Part shown: piece after piece, positions 1-8,938 of the stretch | Position numbering within the stretch: the first letter of the stretch is position 1 | Layout: every line of letters begins with the position of its first letter | Origin: a virus | IMG/VR virus record: IMGVR_UViG_3300005329_000021 | Coordinates: 1-31,521 of that record | Length of the DNA stretch: 31,521 nucleotides | Direction: 5' to 3' (one strand) | Program-made: the position numbers and the translations under genes | The notes under the pieces: model-generated | Databases searched by the model: none | What the model was told of the DNA's origin: nothing | Seen by the model: only the letters and a program-made list of their open reading frames with translations

Positions 1-194
1 TCGTTGACCCCGATGACCCCGGTGGTGGCGGCCTCGCGCCCCGCCTCGCGCAACAGGCGCGGGCCAAGGTTGGCGGCGATCCCCTCGCCAATGCCCCGCG
101 CGAAGACCCCGCCACGGGCGAGCGGCACGGCCTCGCTGCCCTCGGCCTCCAGCGCGGCGTAACCGACTGGCGGGCCGGAGTAGAACCCCGGCAT
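1..194 (-). CDS. Large virion/ejection protein, N-terminal fragment (partial)
   Basis: This is the first 64 codons of a gene that runs off the left edge of the window. The start ATG at 194-192 overlaps the TGA stop of the preceding ejection protein gene as ATGA, so the two are translationally coupled. The visible residues begin MPGFYSGPPVGYAALEAEGS and continue as an alanine/glycine-rich, probably helical stretch. I do not recognise a domain in this short piece. Its position directly after a transglycosylase-bearing ejection protein suggests a further internal virion protein, equivalent to the last of the T7 gp14-15-16 set. That is inference from gene order only. Confidence 0.6.
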   Translation of the reverse strand, partial: MPGFYSGPPVGYAALEAEGSEAVPLARGGVFARGIGEGIAANLGPRLLREAGREAATTGVIGVN

Positions 195-3100
195 CAGTAG
201 GGCGAGCCCGACACGACGGGCGCCGGCGCAGGCTGCCACGGCCAACGGATGTTGCCGATCTGGCCTATCGCCGGCCCGCTGATCACATTGGCGGGCGAAT
301 TGGCGATTGCCGGCGCATCCCTGAACATCAGCGAGACGCGCGTACCGTCGCCCCGCACGACCGGCACCATTGCCCCGTTGCGCAGTTGCGCCATCAGGAC
401 GATGCCCGTGTCGTCCTCGTTGTTGGCCCAGCCGCCGTTCTTGATGCCCTCGAGCCAGATCGCCTTGCGCTCGGCCGGTGTGCGCACCGGGCTGCCCGGG
501 ATCGGTGGGAGTTGGTCGACGTCGATGCTCTGCTGCACCCGCTCCGCGGCGCGGAGCGTCACCCCGGTCATGTCCTGGTCGCCGAGCTTTGGCACCCGCA
601 CGGTGTTGTTCCCGAATTTCTCGAAATCGTACTTGTGGTTGATGATGCCGTCGATCGCGTGTGTCGCCGCTTTGGAGGCGTTCTCGCCGCGGTAGGCGTA
701 GTAATAGGCCAGCGCCTGCGCCGCCTCCTGGACAGTCTCGTACAGCTTGATGCCGCCCTCGTTCGGCCCGGTCGAATAGCGGAACTTCTCCAGCTGGCTC
801 TCGACCTGCTTGTCGATCTCCTTCGCCTGGTCGGTGGCGCCGGCCTTGACCGCGGCCATGCCGCCTTTCTGCGCGATGACGCCCATCGCCCGCGACAGAT
901 CGGCCGCGGCGACCTTCTGATCTTCGCGGTCCATCGTGCCGAGCACCTGGTAGGGCCCGGGCAATTTGCCTCGTGTGACCAATTCCTTGTAGACCTGCGG
1001 CCAGTGATCGTTGGTGCCCATGCCCTGGCCGTAGCGCTGTGCGACCTGGTTGATCGCCGCTGCCGGGTCGGTTTTTGAGGCGTCGATCCGGGCGATGCCG
1101 GCGGCGATGTTGCCCGCCTCGGTATCCGACAGGATCGACCGCTTCTGCACCGGCACCCCGAGCCGCTCCTGTTCGGCGAGTGTCGCGTGCGCGTAATTGG
1201 CAAAGGAGCGCTGGGCCGCATCGATGGTTGCCGCACCGGCTGGCGTTCCGGGGATGGCGGTCTGGGCCTCATTGGCGAGCTGCGCCTGCTGCTGGTAGAG
1301 GGCCTTAACCTGCGGGCTGTAATTGGCGACATACGCGCTCGGGTCTTTGGCAAGCCCGGCCACGTGGTTCTGCACGACCTCGTCGTAGATTTCGAGAAGC
1401 CTGCTGCGCCTGGCGTAATTGTTGGCGGTGGGGTCGTCGGTGCCGGCGGCCAATTGCGCGCGCTGCGCGGCGATGTCCGCCGGTGCCTGGGTCCGCACGG
1501 TCGAGATGAAACCGCCGCCGGTGCGTGCGTCGTCGGCGACCTCGAGCAGCTCGGCGGCCTTGTCGGCCGGTAGCAAGCGCCGGATGCGGTCGACCGGCAC
1601 GGTCCATTCCTTGCCGTCGGCGAGCGCTGCGACGCCGTCCTTCAGTTCCTTGTCGAGCGCGGTGCGTTCGGCGGCGGTCTGCGTCTGCCACAGGCTGTGG
1701 GCGTGGCGCAGCTGGGTTTCGACCTTCTCGGCGACCTCCGGGGTCATCGTCCCGGCGGCGACCCGGCGCTGAACCTCGGCGAGGTTGGCGTCGAGGTCCG
1801 CCGCCTTTGGCCGGCCTAGCACAGCGGCGGGGGCTGCGGTCGCCGGTGTCGCGGGCGGCGTGCTGCTACCGGTGGTCGCGGCGGGTTCTGCCCCGGCGGG
1901 AGCCCCTCCGGCTGCAGCCAACGCCCCGCGCACTGCCGTCATCTCGGCGGCCGGGTCGGTGGAATGGATCTTGTCGCCACCGGTCTTGCGCTGCGGCCCG
2001 GCGAAGATGACGCCGACGCCCTTGTTCTGCTCCGCGATCTGCGCCAGCCGATCGTTGACGCCAGCCAGCTTGGGGTCGGTGCCGACCCCCATCAGCACGA
2101 TGTTCTTTGCGCCGCGCTCGCGCAGGGCGGCGATCTGGGCCGGGACCGTCTCGGTTAGATGCCGGTCGATCTCTTCCTTGGTGGCGTTCGAGATGCCGGT
2201 CGACAAGGCAACCGCCCTGTCCTTGACCTGCCCCTCGGGGATCTTCGGGATGATCTCGCCGAGCACCTGGTCCGGGTTCCAGCCCGATACCGCGGTGTCG
2301 CCCTCACGGTAGCTGCCGACGCGGGTGCGATCCTCCTTGCCCTGCGCCCCGCCGCGGCGGACGAGGTGCGCCGCGAGAGAGTCGCCGACAGCGGTGATCG
2401 GCGCCTGTGCCGATGAGCCTGCGGCCCCGGGTGGCACGGGTGGCGTGAGCGTGGTCTTGGCTGCCTCTTCCAGAAACTTCTGCGCAATCTCTGGCTTTTG
2501 GATCGAGCGGTGCTGGGTCGCTACGTCCTGCGACACCGTGTAGGTTTTGCCATCGGTGCCGGTGATCGAGACCGTTCCGGTTGTTGGCGTCTCGCCGCCC
2601 GCACTCGCTGGCGGCTGCGCCGGCGCACCGCCGCCGCCGGCCATAGCTTGCCGCATGCTGCCGATATAATTGCTGATGCGCGTGCCGTTGCTGTCGGTCC
2701 GGTCGATCTTTCCGCCACTGTTGAGGTAGGCGGTGACTCCCCCCACCCCGCCGAGGTGGGCGCCCATCAGGATTCCCGCCTTCTCTTGCGGCGAGGCGTT
2801 GCGATAAGCTGCGCTTTGCGCCATCAGGCTTTTGTGGTGATCGAGGGTGTAGCTCTCGAGAAAGCGTTCCTGCAGTTCGGGATTGCCGAGAAACTCCTGC
2901 TGGCTCGGCACCGGCACGCCCAGGCGCTCCGCCGTCTCCCGGATCTCGGTCCTGCCCAACTGATAGCGTCCGCTATATCCGCCCGTGTTGGGCGGCTGGT
3001 CGTATCTGCTGCTTTCGCGGGAAGCGAGATGACTGCGGAATATCTGATACTGCTCGGCATTAAGCCCGGTGCCGGTGAGGAACTCGCCGCCGGGCGTGTA

Positions 3101-3997
3101 CGGGATCAAGCCTGTGGCGCGGCTCGCACCACCGCCACCCCCGCCGCCGGCGCCCGTCCCGAGTATCTCGCCGGTCTGCCGCCGCGCTTCCGCCCTCTCG
3201 CGGTGCGGCTTCAGCTGCTCGGTCAGGCTCTGCCAATAATCGCCCAGTGCGCCCTTGTTGTTGTTGATGAACCGCTCGGCGCCGTCGTAGTCGCCGCGCG
3301 CGAACATGCCGGTGGCCCAGTCCTTGGCGTTCTCCTTTCTGAGCCGCTGCTTGTGCTCGTCTTTCTGCGCCGGGGTCAGATCGGAGCTGTCATCGATCAG
3401 CTTCGCCTGCTGGTCCGCGTACTCGGCGAACGCGCTCTGGTTGCCCTCCGCGGCGGCGGTCTGCAGGTTGCCGCCGGTGACCTTGATCGAGGAGTCCAGC
3501 TCCTTCCTTCGATATTCGCGCACCGAGGTGGCGTAGTGCGCCCCGGCTGCGCTCATCGCGTGCTCTTGGTACGGCCGCATGCGCTCGTCGTAGCGGCGCT
3601 GCTGCGACGGGGTCAGGTTGGCGCGGCCCTCGGCAATCGCGGTCGCGACGTTCTGCGTGTAGGGCTTGTAGGCGTCCATCGCCCCGCGGTCGGTCAAACC
3701 GTGGAACCCGACATCGGTGGGGTCGTTCGGGTCGCCGTAGCGCAGCTTGTTGATGCGGTCCATCGCCGCGTTGGTCTGCTCGTCGGCGGTCGCTTTGTCG
3801 TAGCGGTCCTGGATGTTCTCGAGCGAGCCGGCGGCCTTCTCGAGGCTGGTGCCGAGCCCCGACAGAGCGGTCGCGGTGGCGGCGCCGAACGCACCGGCTG
3901 GTGCCGGGATTTGCTGGTAGGTTTCGGGCGCGGCGGCGAGCGGGTCGACGCTGGGCGCGCGCGGGACGGCGTAGCCGGTGGCCGGCAAGGTCGGCAT
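194..3997 (-). CDS. Ejection (internal virion) protein with lysozyme-like transglycosylase and SGNH-hydrolase-like domains
   Basis: A 1267-residue protein likely carried in the virion and released to open the peptidoglycan during DNA entry. The N-terminal 280 residues are charged and helical. A glycine-rich linker follows (about 280-292), then a lysozyme-like transglycosylase domain (about 305-455). Its probable catalytic Glu lies in SRESSRYD (about residue 328) and is followed by the GYSGRYQLG motif typical of the family. After a Gly/Pro linker comes a second domain (about 530-695) with GDSL (Ser about 540), GISN (Asn about 604) and DKIH (DxxH, about 675-678), the signatures of an SGNH/GDSL hydrolase. 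The remaining roughly 550 residues are helical and unassigned. The ATG at 3997 overlaps the upstream TAA as TAATG. An in-frame GTG at 4033 would add 12 residues but lies inside the previous gene. The domain calls are family inference; enzyme activity is not shown by the sequence. Confidence 0.75.
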   Translation of the reverse strand: MPTLPATGYAVPRAPSVDPLAAAPETYQQIPAPAGAFGAATATALSGLGTSLEKAAGSLENIQDRYDKATADEQTNAAMDRINKLRYGDPNDPTDVGFHGLTDRGAMDAYKPYTQNVATAIAEGRANLTPSQQRRYDERMRPYQEHAMSAAGAHYATSVREYRRKELDSSIKVTGGNLQTAAAEGNQSAFAEYADQQAKLIDDSSDLTPAQKDEHKQRLRKENAKDWATGMFARGDYDGAERFINNNKGALGDYWQSLTEQLKPHRERAEARRQTGEILGTGAGGGGGGGASRATGLIPYTPGGEFLTGTGLNAEQYQIFRSHLASRESSRYDQPPNTGGYSGRYQLGRTEIRETAERLGVPVPSQQEFLGNPELQERFLESYTLDHHKSLMAQSAAYRNASPQEKAGILMGAHLGGVGGVTAYLNSGGKIDRTDSNGTRISNYIGSMRQAMAGGGGAPAQPPASAGGETPTTGTVSITGTDGKTYTVSQDVATQHRSIQKPEIAQKFLEEAAKTTLTPPVPPGAAGSSAQAPITAVGDSLAAHLVRRGGAQGKEDRTRVGSYREGDTAVSGWNPDQVLGEIIPKIPEGQVKDRAVALSTGISNATKEEIDRHLTETVPAQIAALRERGAKNIVLMGVGTDPKLAGVNDRLAQIAEQNKGVGVIFAGPQRKTGGDKIHSTDPAAEMTAVRGALAAAGGAPAGAEPAATTGSSTPPATPATAAPAAVLGRPKAADLDANLAEVQRRVAAGTMTPEVAEKVETQLRHAHSLWQTQTAAERTALDKELKDGVAALADGKEWTVPVDRIRRLLPADKAAELLEVADDARTGGGFISTVRTQAPADIAAQRAQLAAGTDDPTANNYARRSRLLEIYDEVVQNHVAGLAKDPSAYVANYSPQVKALYQQQAQLANEAQTAIPGTPAGAATIDAAQRSFANYAHATLAEQERLGVPVQKRSILSDTEAGNIAAGIARIDASKTDPAAAINQVAQRYGQGMGTNDHWPQVYKELVTRGKLPGPYQVLGTMDREDQKVAAADLSRAMGVIAQKGGMAAVKAGATDQAKEIDKQVESQLEKFRYSTGPNEGGIKLYETVQEAAQALAYYYAYRGENASKAATHAIDGIINHKYDFEKFGNNTVRVPKLGDQDMTGVTLRAAERVQQSIDVDQLPPIPGSPVRTPAERKAIWLEGIKNGGWANNEDDTGIVLMAQLRNGAMVPVVRGDGTRVSLMFRDAPAIANSPANVISGPAIGQIGNIRWPWQPAPAPVVSGSPY

Positions 3998-4524
3998 TAC
4001 ACGGCGCCCGTCGATGGCATGTAGCGGTTCCACTTGTCCGCGAAGCTCGCGCCCCCGCTCAACAGCGAGCCGAATGCGCTCATGGTCCCGGCGCGGCGGG
4101 CGTCGGAGGCAGCGGCAGTCTGCAGACCGGCCTGGGCGCCGTAATCGGCTGCCTGGGCCTCGTAGGCGCGTGCCCGTAGTGCCGCGTTCTGCGCCACATT
4201 GGCGGTGTCGAGCCGGCCGATCTGCGCCGCCCCCTCGCGCACATCCACCAGGGACGGGCTGTCGAAGCTCAATCCGCTCGCGCTTTGCGAAGCGGCAATC
4301 GAACCCTGTTGCGCACGGTTCTTCAAATCCTGCGCCTGTGCCTGGGTCTCGCCGGCCTGGCTCGCGTACTCGGCATTTTGCTGCGCGATGATCTGATTGT
4401 TACGCGCGACCTGCGCGGTGTACTCGGCCTGCCGCCCAGCCGCCTGCCCTTGCGTTATGCCGCCGACCATGCCCATCACGGTCGAGAGACCCGATAGCCC
4501 GAGACCTACCCCGCCAGCCGCCAT
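3997..4524 (-). CDS. T7 gp14-like internal virion protein
   Basis: A 175-residue protein with a glycine-rich hydrophobic N-terminus (about 3-30, GVGLGLSGLSTVMGMVGGI) that could insert in a membrane. A long Ala/Gln-rich helical region follows (YTAQVARNNQIIAQQNAEYA and onward), of the type seen in small ejection proteins of podoviruses. It ends in a short conserved-looking GSLLSGGASFADKW segment. It sits between a gp13-like gene and the large ejection protein, the order found in T7-type ejection modules, where the gp14 homologue helps form the conduit through the outer membrane. The ATG at 4524 overlaps the previous gene by 19 bases. The longer open frame upstream of it is an arginine/proline-rich shadow. 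Confidence 0.65.
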   Translation of the reverse strand: MAAGGVGLGLSGLSTVMGMVGGITQGQAAGRQAEYTAQVARNNQIIAQQNAEYASQAGETQAQAQDLKNRAQQGSIAASQSASGLSFDSPSLVDVREGAAQIGRLDTANVAQNAALRARAYEAQAADYGAQAGLQTAAASDARRAGTMSAFGSLLSGGASFADKWNRYMPSTGAV

Positions 4525-4970
4525 TTCCTGCTGCCCTCTATCGTGAAGACCAAATGCCCCTCCGGGTGCGGGAGCTTGCGAACCCGGGCGCCGCACCAGG
4601 TCAACCAGCGGACGGAAGCCGCGAAGTCGCTCTCGATCTCGCCGTACAGGAGGCTGTAGCGCCCGCGCAGCTCGCCGAGCGCGGCACGGCTGTGGCGCAG
4701 GAACGCGACCCGGTGGTGCTCGATCGCGGTCGTTCCGAGCATCCAGACGTAGCCCTTGTCGTCGAGCAGGTTGACCACCCGCACGCCCCACAGCACGGCA
4801 ATCTCGCCGTCGACGTCGACGGCCCAGGCGGCGACGGAATTGGCGAGGCCCGCCTCGACGACCCGCACCGGATCGCCGAGGCGCAACAGCGCTTCGGCAT
4901 CGCGCGGGCGCAGGCGCGGGACGATGGCACCGGGGTCGAGATAGTCGGCGCCGCGGCAGACGATCCTCAG
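4506..4970 (-). CDS. T7 gp13-like / GNAT-like internal virion protein
   Basis: A 154-residue protein resembling the T7 gp13 type of internal virion assembly protein, which has an acetyltransferase-like fold. Supporting features are an N-terminal PRLRPRDAEALLRL helix, the strand pattern DVDGEIAVLWGVR, the GYVWMLGTTAIEHHRVAFLR segment, and a C-terminal region running from ASVRWLTWCGARV to the end. This order is typical of the phage family and the length is close to T7 gp13 (138). The start is a problem. No ATG lies at the 5' end; a CTG at 4970 overlaps the TGA of the nozzle gene and has AAGG nine bases upstream, while a GTG at 4868 would remove a conserved-looking N-terminus. I chose CTG tentatively. 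The 3' end overlaps the next gene by 19 bases. Confidence 0.6.
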   Translation of the reverse strand: MRIVCRGADYLDPGAIVPRLRPRDAEALLRLGDPVRVVEAGLANSVAAWAVDVDGEIAVLWGVRVVNLLDDKGYVWMLGTTAIEHHRVAFLRHSRAALGELRGRYSLLYGEIESDFAASVRWLTWCGARVRKLPHPEGHLVFTIEGSRKWRLAG

Positions 4971-7633
4971 ATGACGTCGCCTTGCGCCAATTCGGGATAA
5001 ATCGAGAGCACCGTGGCCGGATACCCGCCGTCGGACTGAATGCACACCCAGCCGCCGATCGAGAACTCCTGATCGAGCCACAGACGCTGGTCGCCTGAGT
5101 AGAGACCCCAAGCGCGATAGGGCAGCACGACCGGATCGTCGGTCGACGAAGTGCCCTCGTTCCACGGCAAGAGGTCGTTGAAGGTTGGTCCGTACCTGAG
5201 CCCCGATGTATTGCGCACCCGGATCGAGGCAGCAGCTATCTTCTTTCTCTTCCCCTGGATCGTGGCGGCACCAGGGGTCTCGATGTAGAGCGGCTGCAAT
5301 TGCGCCGAGAAGCGGTATCCCACCACTATCTGCGATCCCGGTGTGGTCAGCGTGATCGCACCCCCCGTGACGGTGAATGGCCCCTGCAGGGTGCCGTCGA
5401 CCGCGGCGTAGACGCTTGTGCCCTCCATGTGCCCAAGCCCGGTGACGGTGCTCAGCACCGGGTCCAGGCGCCACAGCCCCGGATACATGGATTGAGCAAA
5501 AAACGGCCTGTCCGGGTCTATGGCGACCAGCACCTGGGTCGGGCTGTCGTACTGCACGATGGTGCCGCGTGAGTTTACCGCGTGGATGTGATAGCCGACG
5601 TGGCCCGGCAGGAAGATCGCGGCCGAGGCTATGGCGATCTGTGTCCCGGTTGTATTGCCAATATCCAGTTGGCAGTTCGGATAATTGGAAACGGTCGATA
5701 ACGCACCATCCAGCTGCCACGCATCGCTCGCCTGGAACAACCGCTGCTGTGCCTGCCGCTCGATCCAGCGCGAACCGAAGCGCTGCACGCTGAAATACAC
5801 CGCGTTGACTTCGCCCTCTTGGATCATCGCGACCGACTCGACGATGCCGTTCGGGGTGTCATGCCGCGCCCATCCGGCGATCTCTTGAGCCTTGAGGTAG
5901 GTGAGCGAGAGGAGCGTGCCGGTATTGAGCACCGCCCACACCACCTTATTGGGTGCGTCGGCATAGGCCCAATCGAGCACCCGCGCCTGGTCGAAGAAGT
6001 GGTTGGACAGGATCGTGAGGTCGCCGCCGGCATAGATGTTAAAAGTGAAATTGAAGGTCAGTTCGCGAACCGTCCCCTCGGTCTGCACGTAGAGCACGTT
6101 GTGGTCGACGACGATCGGCTCGACATCGGCTGAACCGAACTGCGATTGCGGCACGATCACGGCATTTGTGGCGCTGACCGCCACAGGGTTGGTAGCCTGC
6201 GAACTGCCGCCGGTCAGCTGCACCACCCCGGAATTGGTGCCGATCAGGAGTCCGCCCGGCATTGCATGCAGCCAAAAGATGCGGCTGACCTGCGTGTCGA
6301 AGATGTCGAATTGGAAGGCGTCGCCATCGGTCACCGGGTTGCTCTTGCGGAAATCGTCCGGGCTGCCGGGGCGCGAGGCAGCCAGCGAGACCGGCTTGTT
6401 GATGCTCGAGGCGTAGACCATGCGTTGCTGGAAGAGGCCGACCGTGGCCGGATCGAGGCCGCTCGAGGGGCCGACCGTGAAGGTGGCAGCGAACCCGGTC
6501 CCGGCACCGACAGCGGTTGCGGTCGGCGCGGTGTAGCCGCGGCCAGGGTCGGCGATGTAGAGGCCAACAACGCCGCCCGCCGTTCCAGCGATGTTGCTGC
6601 CCATCACTGGATAGACGAGCGCGCCTGTCCCGGTAGAGTCTACAACCGTGATGGTCGTAGCCCCCGGCATATACCCGGAGCCGATATTCGAGATTGCGTA
6701 GCCGGTAAGCGCGCCCGGCGCGAACGGGTCAGCTGCCTGAACCGGCGCCTGCGTGAAGTCGGCCACGATATTGCTGTCGGTAAACTCGACCCCGTAGCTG
6801 TAGCCACAAAAGCCAAATTGCTCATGTGGCAGCGGCACGCGGTTACCGTGCGCCGGTAACGCTTTCCATACTTTGTAGTACGCCGGGCTGCCTGTCGCAT
6901 TCCAGCGAACCGTCACGGTACCCTGCGTGAGCCCGATATTGATCCCGGCATCGCTGACCATCGGCACCGACGGCAGGCTTTCATCGCCGTCCGTACTTAC
7001 TGCCGAGACGGCGTACATATATCTGGTTTCTACCGCTGGGGCCGGTGTCACCCCGGACGGCGCGGCACTGACAGTGACACTCGACATCACCGGCGCGGCG
7101 ATACTCGGCGTCGAGGACACCTCGGTCAGGGTCCAGTTGTCGTCCGCGTAACGTGACAACTTCTTGCGGGTGCGGTTGCGGCACACGAGCCACATTACAT
7201 CGGCCATCTGCACATAGTGCAGCTCGCGAATGTCCGCCTCGGTGTATGGGGTCAGCACGTCGTAAGGGAACCCGCCACTCTGGATGAAGCCGGCATTCGA
7301 GCCGTTCGGATACGAGGGCGTACCAGGGTTTTTGATAAAGCGAATATGGCCGGCGCTGAACACCAACACATAACTCTGGCCGACATCCGGCGAGAATTGG
7401 AAGGGGATCAGGCGGCAGTAGCCGGGAGTAGCAGGATAGCCGATAAACTGCGTGCCCGGGCGTATCGTGGCGCCGCCGCGCGGATCGACATAGAAGTTGC
7501 GCATGACGGCGCAGCCGGTGCCGTATTTCTGCAGATCCTGCCTGCCATAGAGGCCCGGCGCCACCTCGCCGGCGGCAAAGCTGTTCTGCGGTACGGTCTG
7601 CGGAGCTTCGGGGTCCGGCGCGCTGCGCGCCAT
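4967..7633 (-). CDS. Tail nozzle protein (T7 gp12 / tail tubular protein B-like)
   Basis: An 888-residue protein predicted to form the distal nozzle of the short tail. The N-terminal motif NSFAAGEVAPGLYGRQDL, followed by KYGTGCAVMRNFYVDPRGGA and RPGTQFIG, is characteristic of the phage nozzle (gp12-like) family. The rest is mainly beta-strand, rich in Gly, Thr and Val, as expected of a beta-propeller-type tail tube component. The length is in the normal range (T7 gp12 is 794). The ATG at 7633 shares its A with the TAA of the upstream adaptor gene (TAATG). Its position after three gp11-like genes and before the ejection genes supports the assignment. Confidence 0.85.
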   Translation of the reverse strand: MARSAPDPEAPQTVPQNSFAAGEVAPGLYGRQDLQKYGTGCAVMRNFYVDPRGGATIRPGTQFIGYPATPGYCRLIPFQFSPDVGQSYVLVFSAGHIRFIKNPGTPSYPNGSNAGFIQSGGFPYDVLTPYTEADIRELHYVQMADVMWLVCRNRTRKKLSRYADDNWTLTEVSSTPSIAAPVMSSVTVSAAPSGVTPAPAVETRYMYAVSAVSTDGDESLPSVPMVSDAGINIGLTQGTVTVRWNATGSPAYYKVWKALPAHGNRVPLPHEQFGFCGYSYGVEFTDSNIVADFTQAPVQAADPFAPGALTGYAISNIGSGYMPGATTITVVDSTGTGALVYPVMGSNIAGTAGGVVGLYIADPGRGYTAPTATAVGAGTGFAATFTVGPSSGLDPATVGLFQQRMVYASSINKPVSLAASRPGSPDDFRKSNPVTDGDAFQFDIFDTQVSRIFWLHAMPGGLLIGTNSGVVQLTGGSSQATNPVAVSATNAVIVPQSQFGSADVEPIVVDHNVLYVQTEGTVRELTFNFTFNIYAGGDLTILSNHFFDQARVLDWAYADAPNKVVWAVLNTGTLLSLTYLKAQEIAGWARHDTPNGIVESVAMIQEGEVNAVYFSVQRFGSRWIERQAQQRLFQASDAWQLDGALSTVSNYPNCQLDIGNTTGTQIAIASAAIFLPGHVGYHIHAVNSRGTIVQYDSPTQVLVAIDPDRPFFAQSMYPGLWRLDPVLSTVTGLGHMEGTSVYAAVDGTLQGPFTVTGGAITLTTPGSQIVVGYRFSAQLQPLYIETPGAATIQGKRKKIAAASIRVRNTSGLRYGPTFNDLLPWNEGTSSTDDPVVLPYRAWGLYSGDQRLWLDQEFSIGGWVCIQSDGGYPATVLSIYPELAQGDVI

Positions 7634-8397
7634 TAGCTGAAAACGATCGGCGTTGCCGCGCCGGTGCGGGCGGCGAGCCAGTCAGGAACGTGGTCGCGCA
7701 CCGTCCAGGCTTCGTTGGCGTCCTGGACCCGCGCATCGATAAGCGCGTCGCGCGCGATGGCGGCCATGTCGCCGCGCAACGCGCGGGCGGCTGGTTTGTC
7801 CTCCACGGCGGCCAGCGCGATGCGGCCGGCCAAGGTGGCGATTAACGCCCGTTTGAACAGCGGCGGCCAGCTGTCGGGGTACTGCACAAGACCTGTGTAG
7901 ACTGCGACCGCGCCGAGCTGGTCGGTCAAGACCGCGCGCGTCGATTCAGGGCTGTGTCCCTCGACGAGCGGCCAGTCGCTGGCGACGTCGCTGGGCCACG
8001 GCATATCGCCGACCGCAAACGGCGCCGCTCCGGCGAGGGCGAGATTGCACCAAGGCGCGGCGTACACGGGTGCCCCCGATGGGTCGAGCGTGTAAGCGTT
8101 GAGCGCCAGGACTTGCCGCACATGCACGCAGTCAGTCGGCCACTCGTAGCCGTAGGCCCACGGTTCAGGGACGGTTCGGTTGTTGAGGTAAACGCCGCGG
8201 CGGTCGGCGCGCATGTCGAGCTGGCGTTGCCGGCGTGCGAAATTCCACGGTGCCGCTGCGAACATTGACCGCAACACCGTATCGTAGACCCTGCGCGCCG
8301 CATTGCCAGCGTGTGAGCCGGCGTATATGTCGACATCCTCGTCGAGCCCGAGTTCGACCAGCGCTTCGCTGACGATGTCATCTGGGGTTGTCGGCAT
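7633..8397 (-). CDS. Tail adaptor/gatekeeper (T7 gp11 / tail tubular protein A-like), copy 3
   Basis: A 254-residue protein of the gp11 type, which forms the adaptor ring between portal and nozzle. It shows the family pattern: an N-terminal helix DDIVSEALVELGLDEDV, then AARRVYDTVLRSMFAAAPWNFARRQRQLD, then YGYEWPTDCVHVRQVLAL, and a C-terminal helical half with PLFKRALIATLAGRIALA. It is the longest and most complete of three successive gp11-like genes. The start chosen is ATG at 8397, preceded by GAGAAGAG and overlapping the previous gene by 20 bases. In-frame ATG codons at 8424 and 8442 lie deeper inside the upstream gene. Confidence 0.75.
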   Translation of the reverse strand: MPTTPDDIVSEALVELGLDEDVDIYAGSHAGNAARRVYDTVLRSMFAAAPWNFARRQRQLDMRADRRGVYLNNRTVPEPWAYGYEWPTDCVHVRQVLALNAYTLDPSGAPVYAAPWCNLALAGAAPFAVGDMPWPSDVASDWPLVEGHSPESTRAVLTDQLGAVAVYTGLVQYPDSWPPLFKRALIATLAGRIALAAVEDKPAARALRGDMAAIARDALIDARVQDANEAWTVRDHVPDWLAARTGAATPIVFS

Positions 8398-8938
8398 CGC
8401 TCTTCTCTTTCTCGACTGCGCCATGGACCAATGCCGGCGCAAACTTGTTCGCCAGTACCCGCACCATTCCCTCGATGAAATCGTTGTGCCACAGATCCAC
8501 AGCTATAACACTGTGAACAGATGTCAGTATCGGCGCCGGATCATCTCCTAACAGTACAGACGTACCGTGAGCATCTTTCACTCGAAAGCGCATCGGGAGA
8601 GGTCGCCATATCGGCAAATAATGTGGGCGCGGTTTGATCGCCAGCGGCACCAAACAATCGGTTGGCAATATATACTCATAACGCCACGGAAGGTCCGGGT
8701 CCGTATCAGATGTCCACACTCGGATGTCATCGTAGTAAGGAGGGGCCGTCTTCCACGGTGTGAGAGGGTCATCCCATATCGAGAAGTCTGGCCGCATTGC
8801 CATAAGAAGCGTGTCTCGTGTATCGCCCCAGGCGTTGAGGGCGACACGCGCGGCCGGACTGCCATCCCAAACCGAACCGATGTGCCGCTTGTACCCGATC
8901 AGATCGAGCGCCTGGTTGCAGATCGCTTCGATCGTCAT
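8378..8938 (-). CDS. gp11-like tail adaptor protein, copy 2
   Basis: A 186-residue protein related to the tail-tube adaptor family. The N-terminus TIEAICNQALDLIGYKRHIG followed by GSPAARVALNAWGDTRDTLLMAMRPDFS matches the gp11 pattern of one helix, a Gly turn, and a helix with an aromatic end. A YEYILPTDCLVPLAI motif corresponds to YGYEWPTDCVHVRQV in the next gene. The C-terminus is helical (DLWHNDFIEGMVRVLANKFA). Compared with copy 3 it lacks part of the C-terminal half. It may be a ring or head-completion subunit of its own. The start ATG is at 8938, directly after the stop of copy 1. Confidence 0.65.
   Translation of the reverse strand: MTIEAICNQALDLIGYKRHIGSVWDGSPAARVALNAWGDTRDTLLMAMRPDFSIWDDPLTPWKTAPPYYDDIRVWTSDTDPDLPWRYEYILPTDCLVPLAIKPRPHYLPIWRPLPMRFRVKDAHGTSVLLGDDPAPILTSVHSVIAVDLWHNDFIEGMVRVLANKFAPALVHGAVEKEKSDADNPR

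Noticed and set aside
2498-4024. Long plus-strand open frame of 508 codons
   Set aside because: It is antisense to the ejection protein gene, composed of Arg/Val/Leu/Ala shadow sequence and lacks any domain or ribosome binding site.
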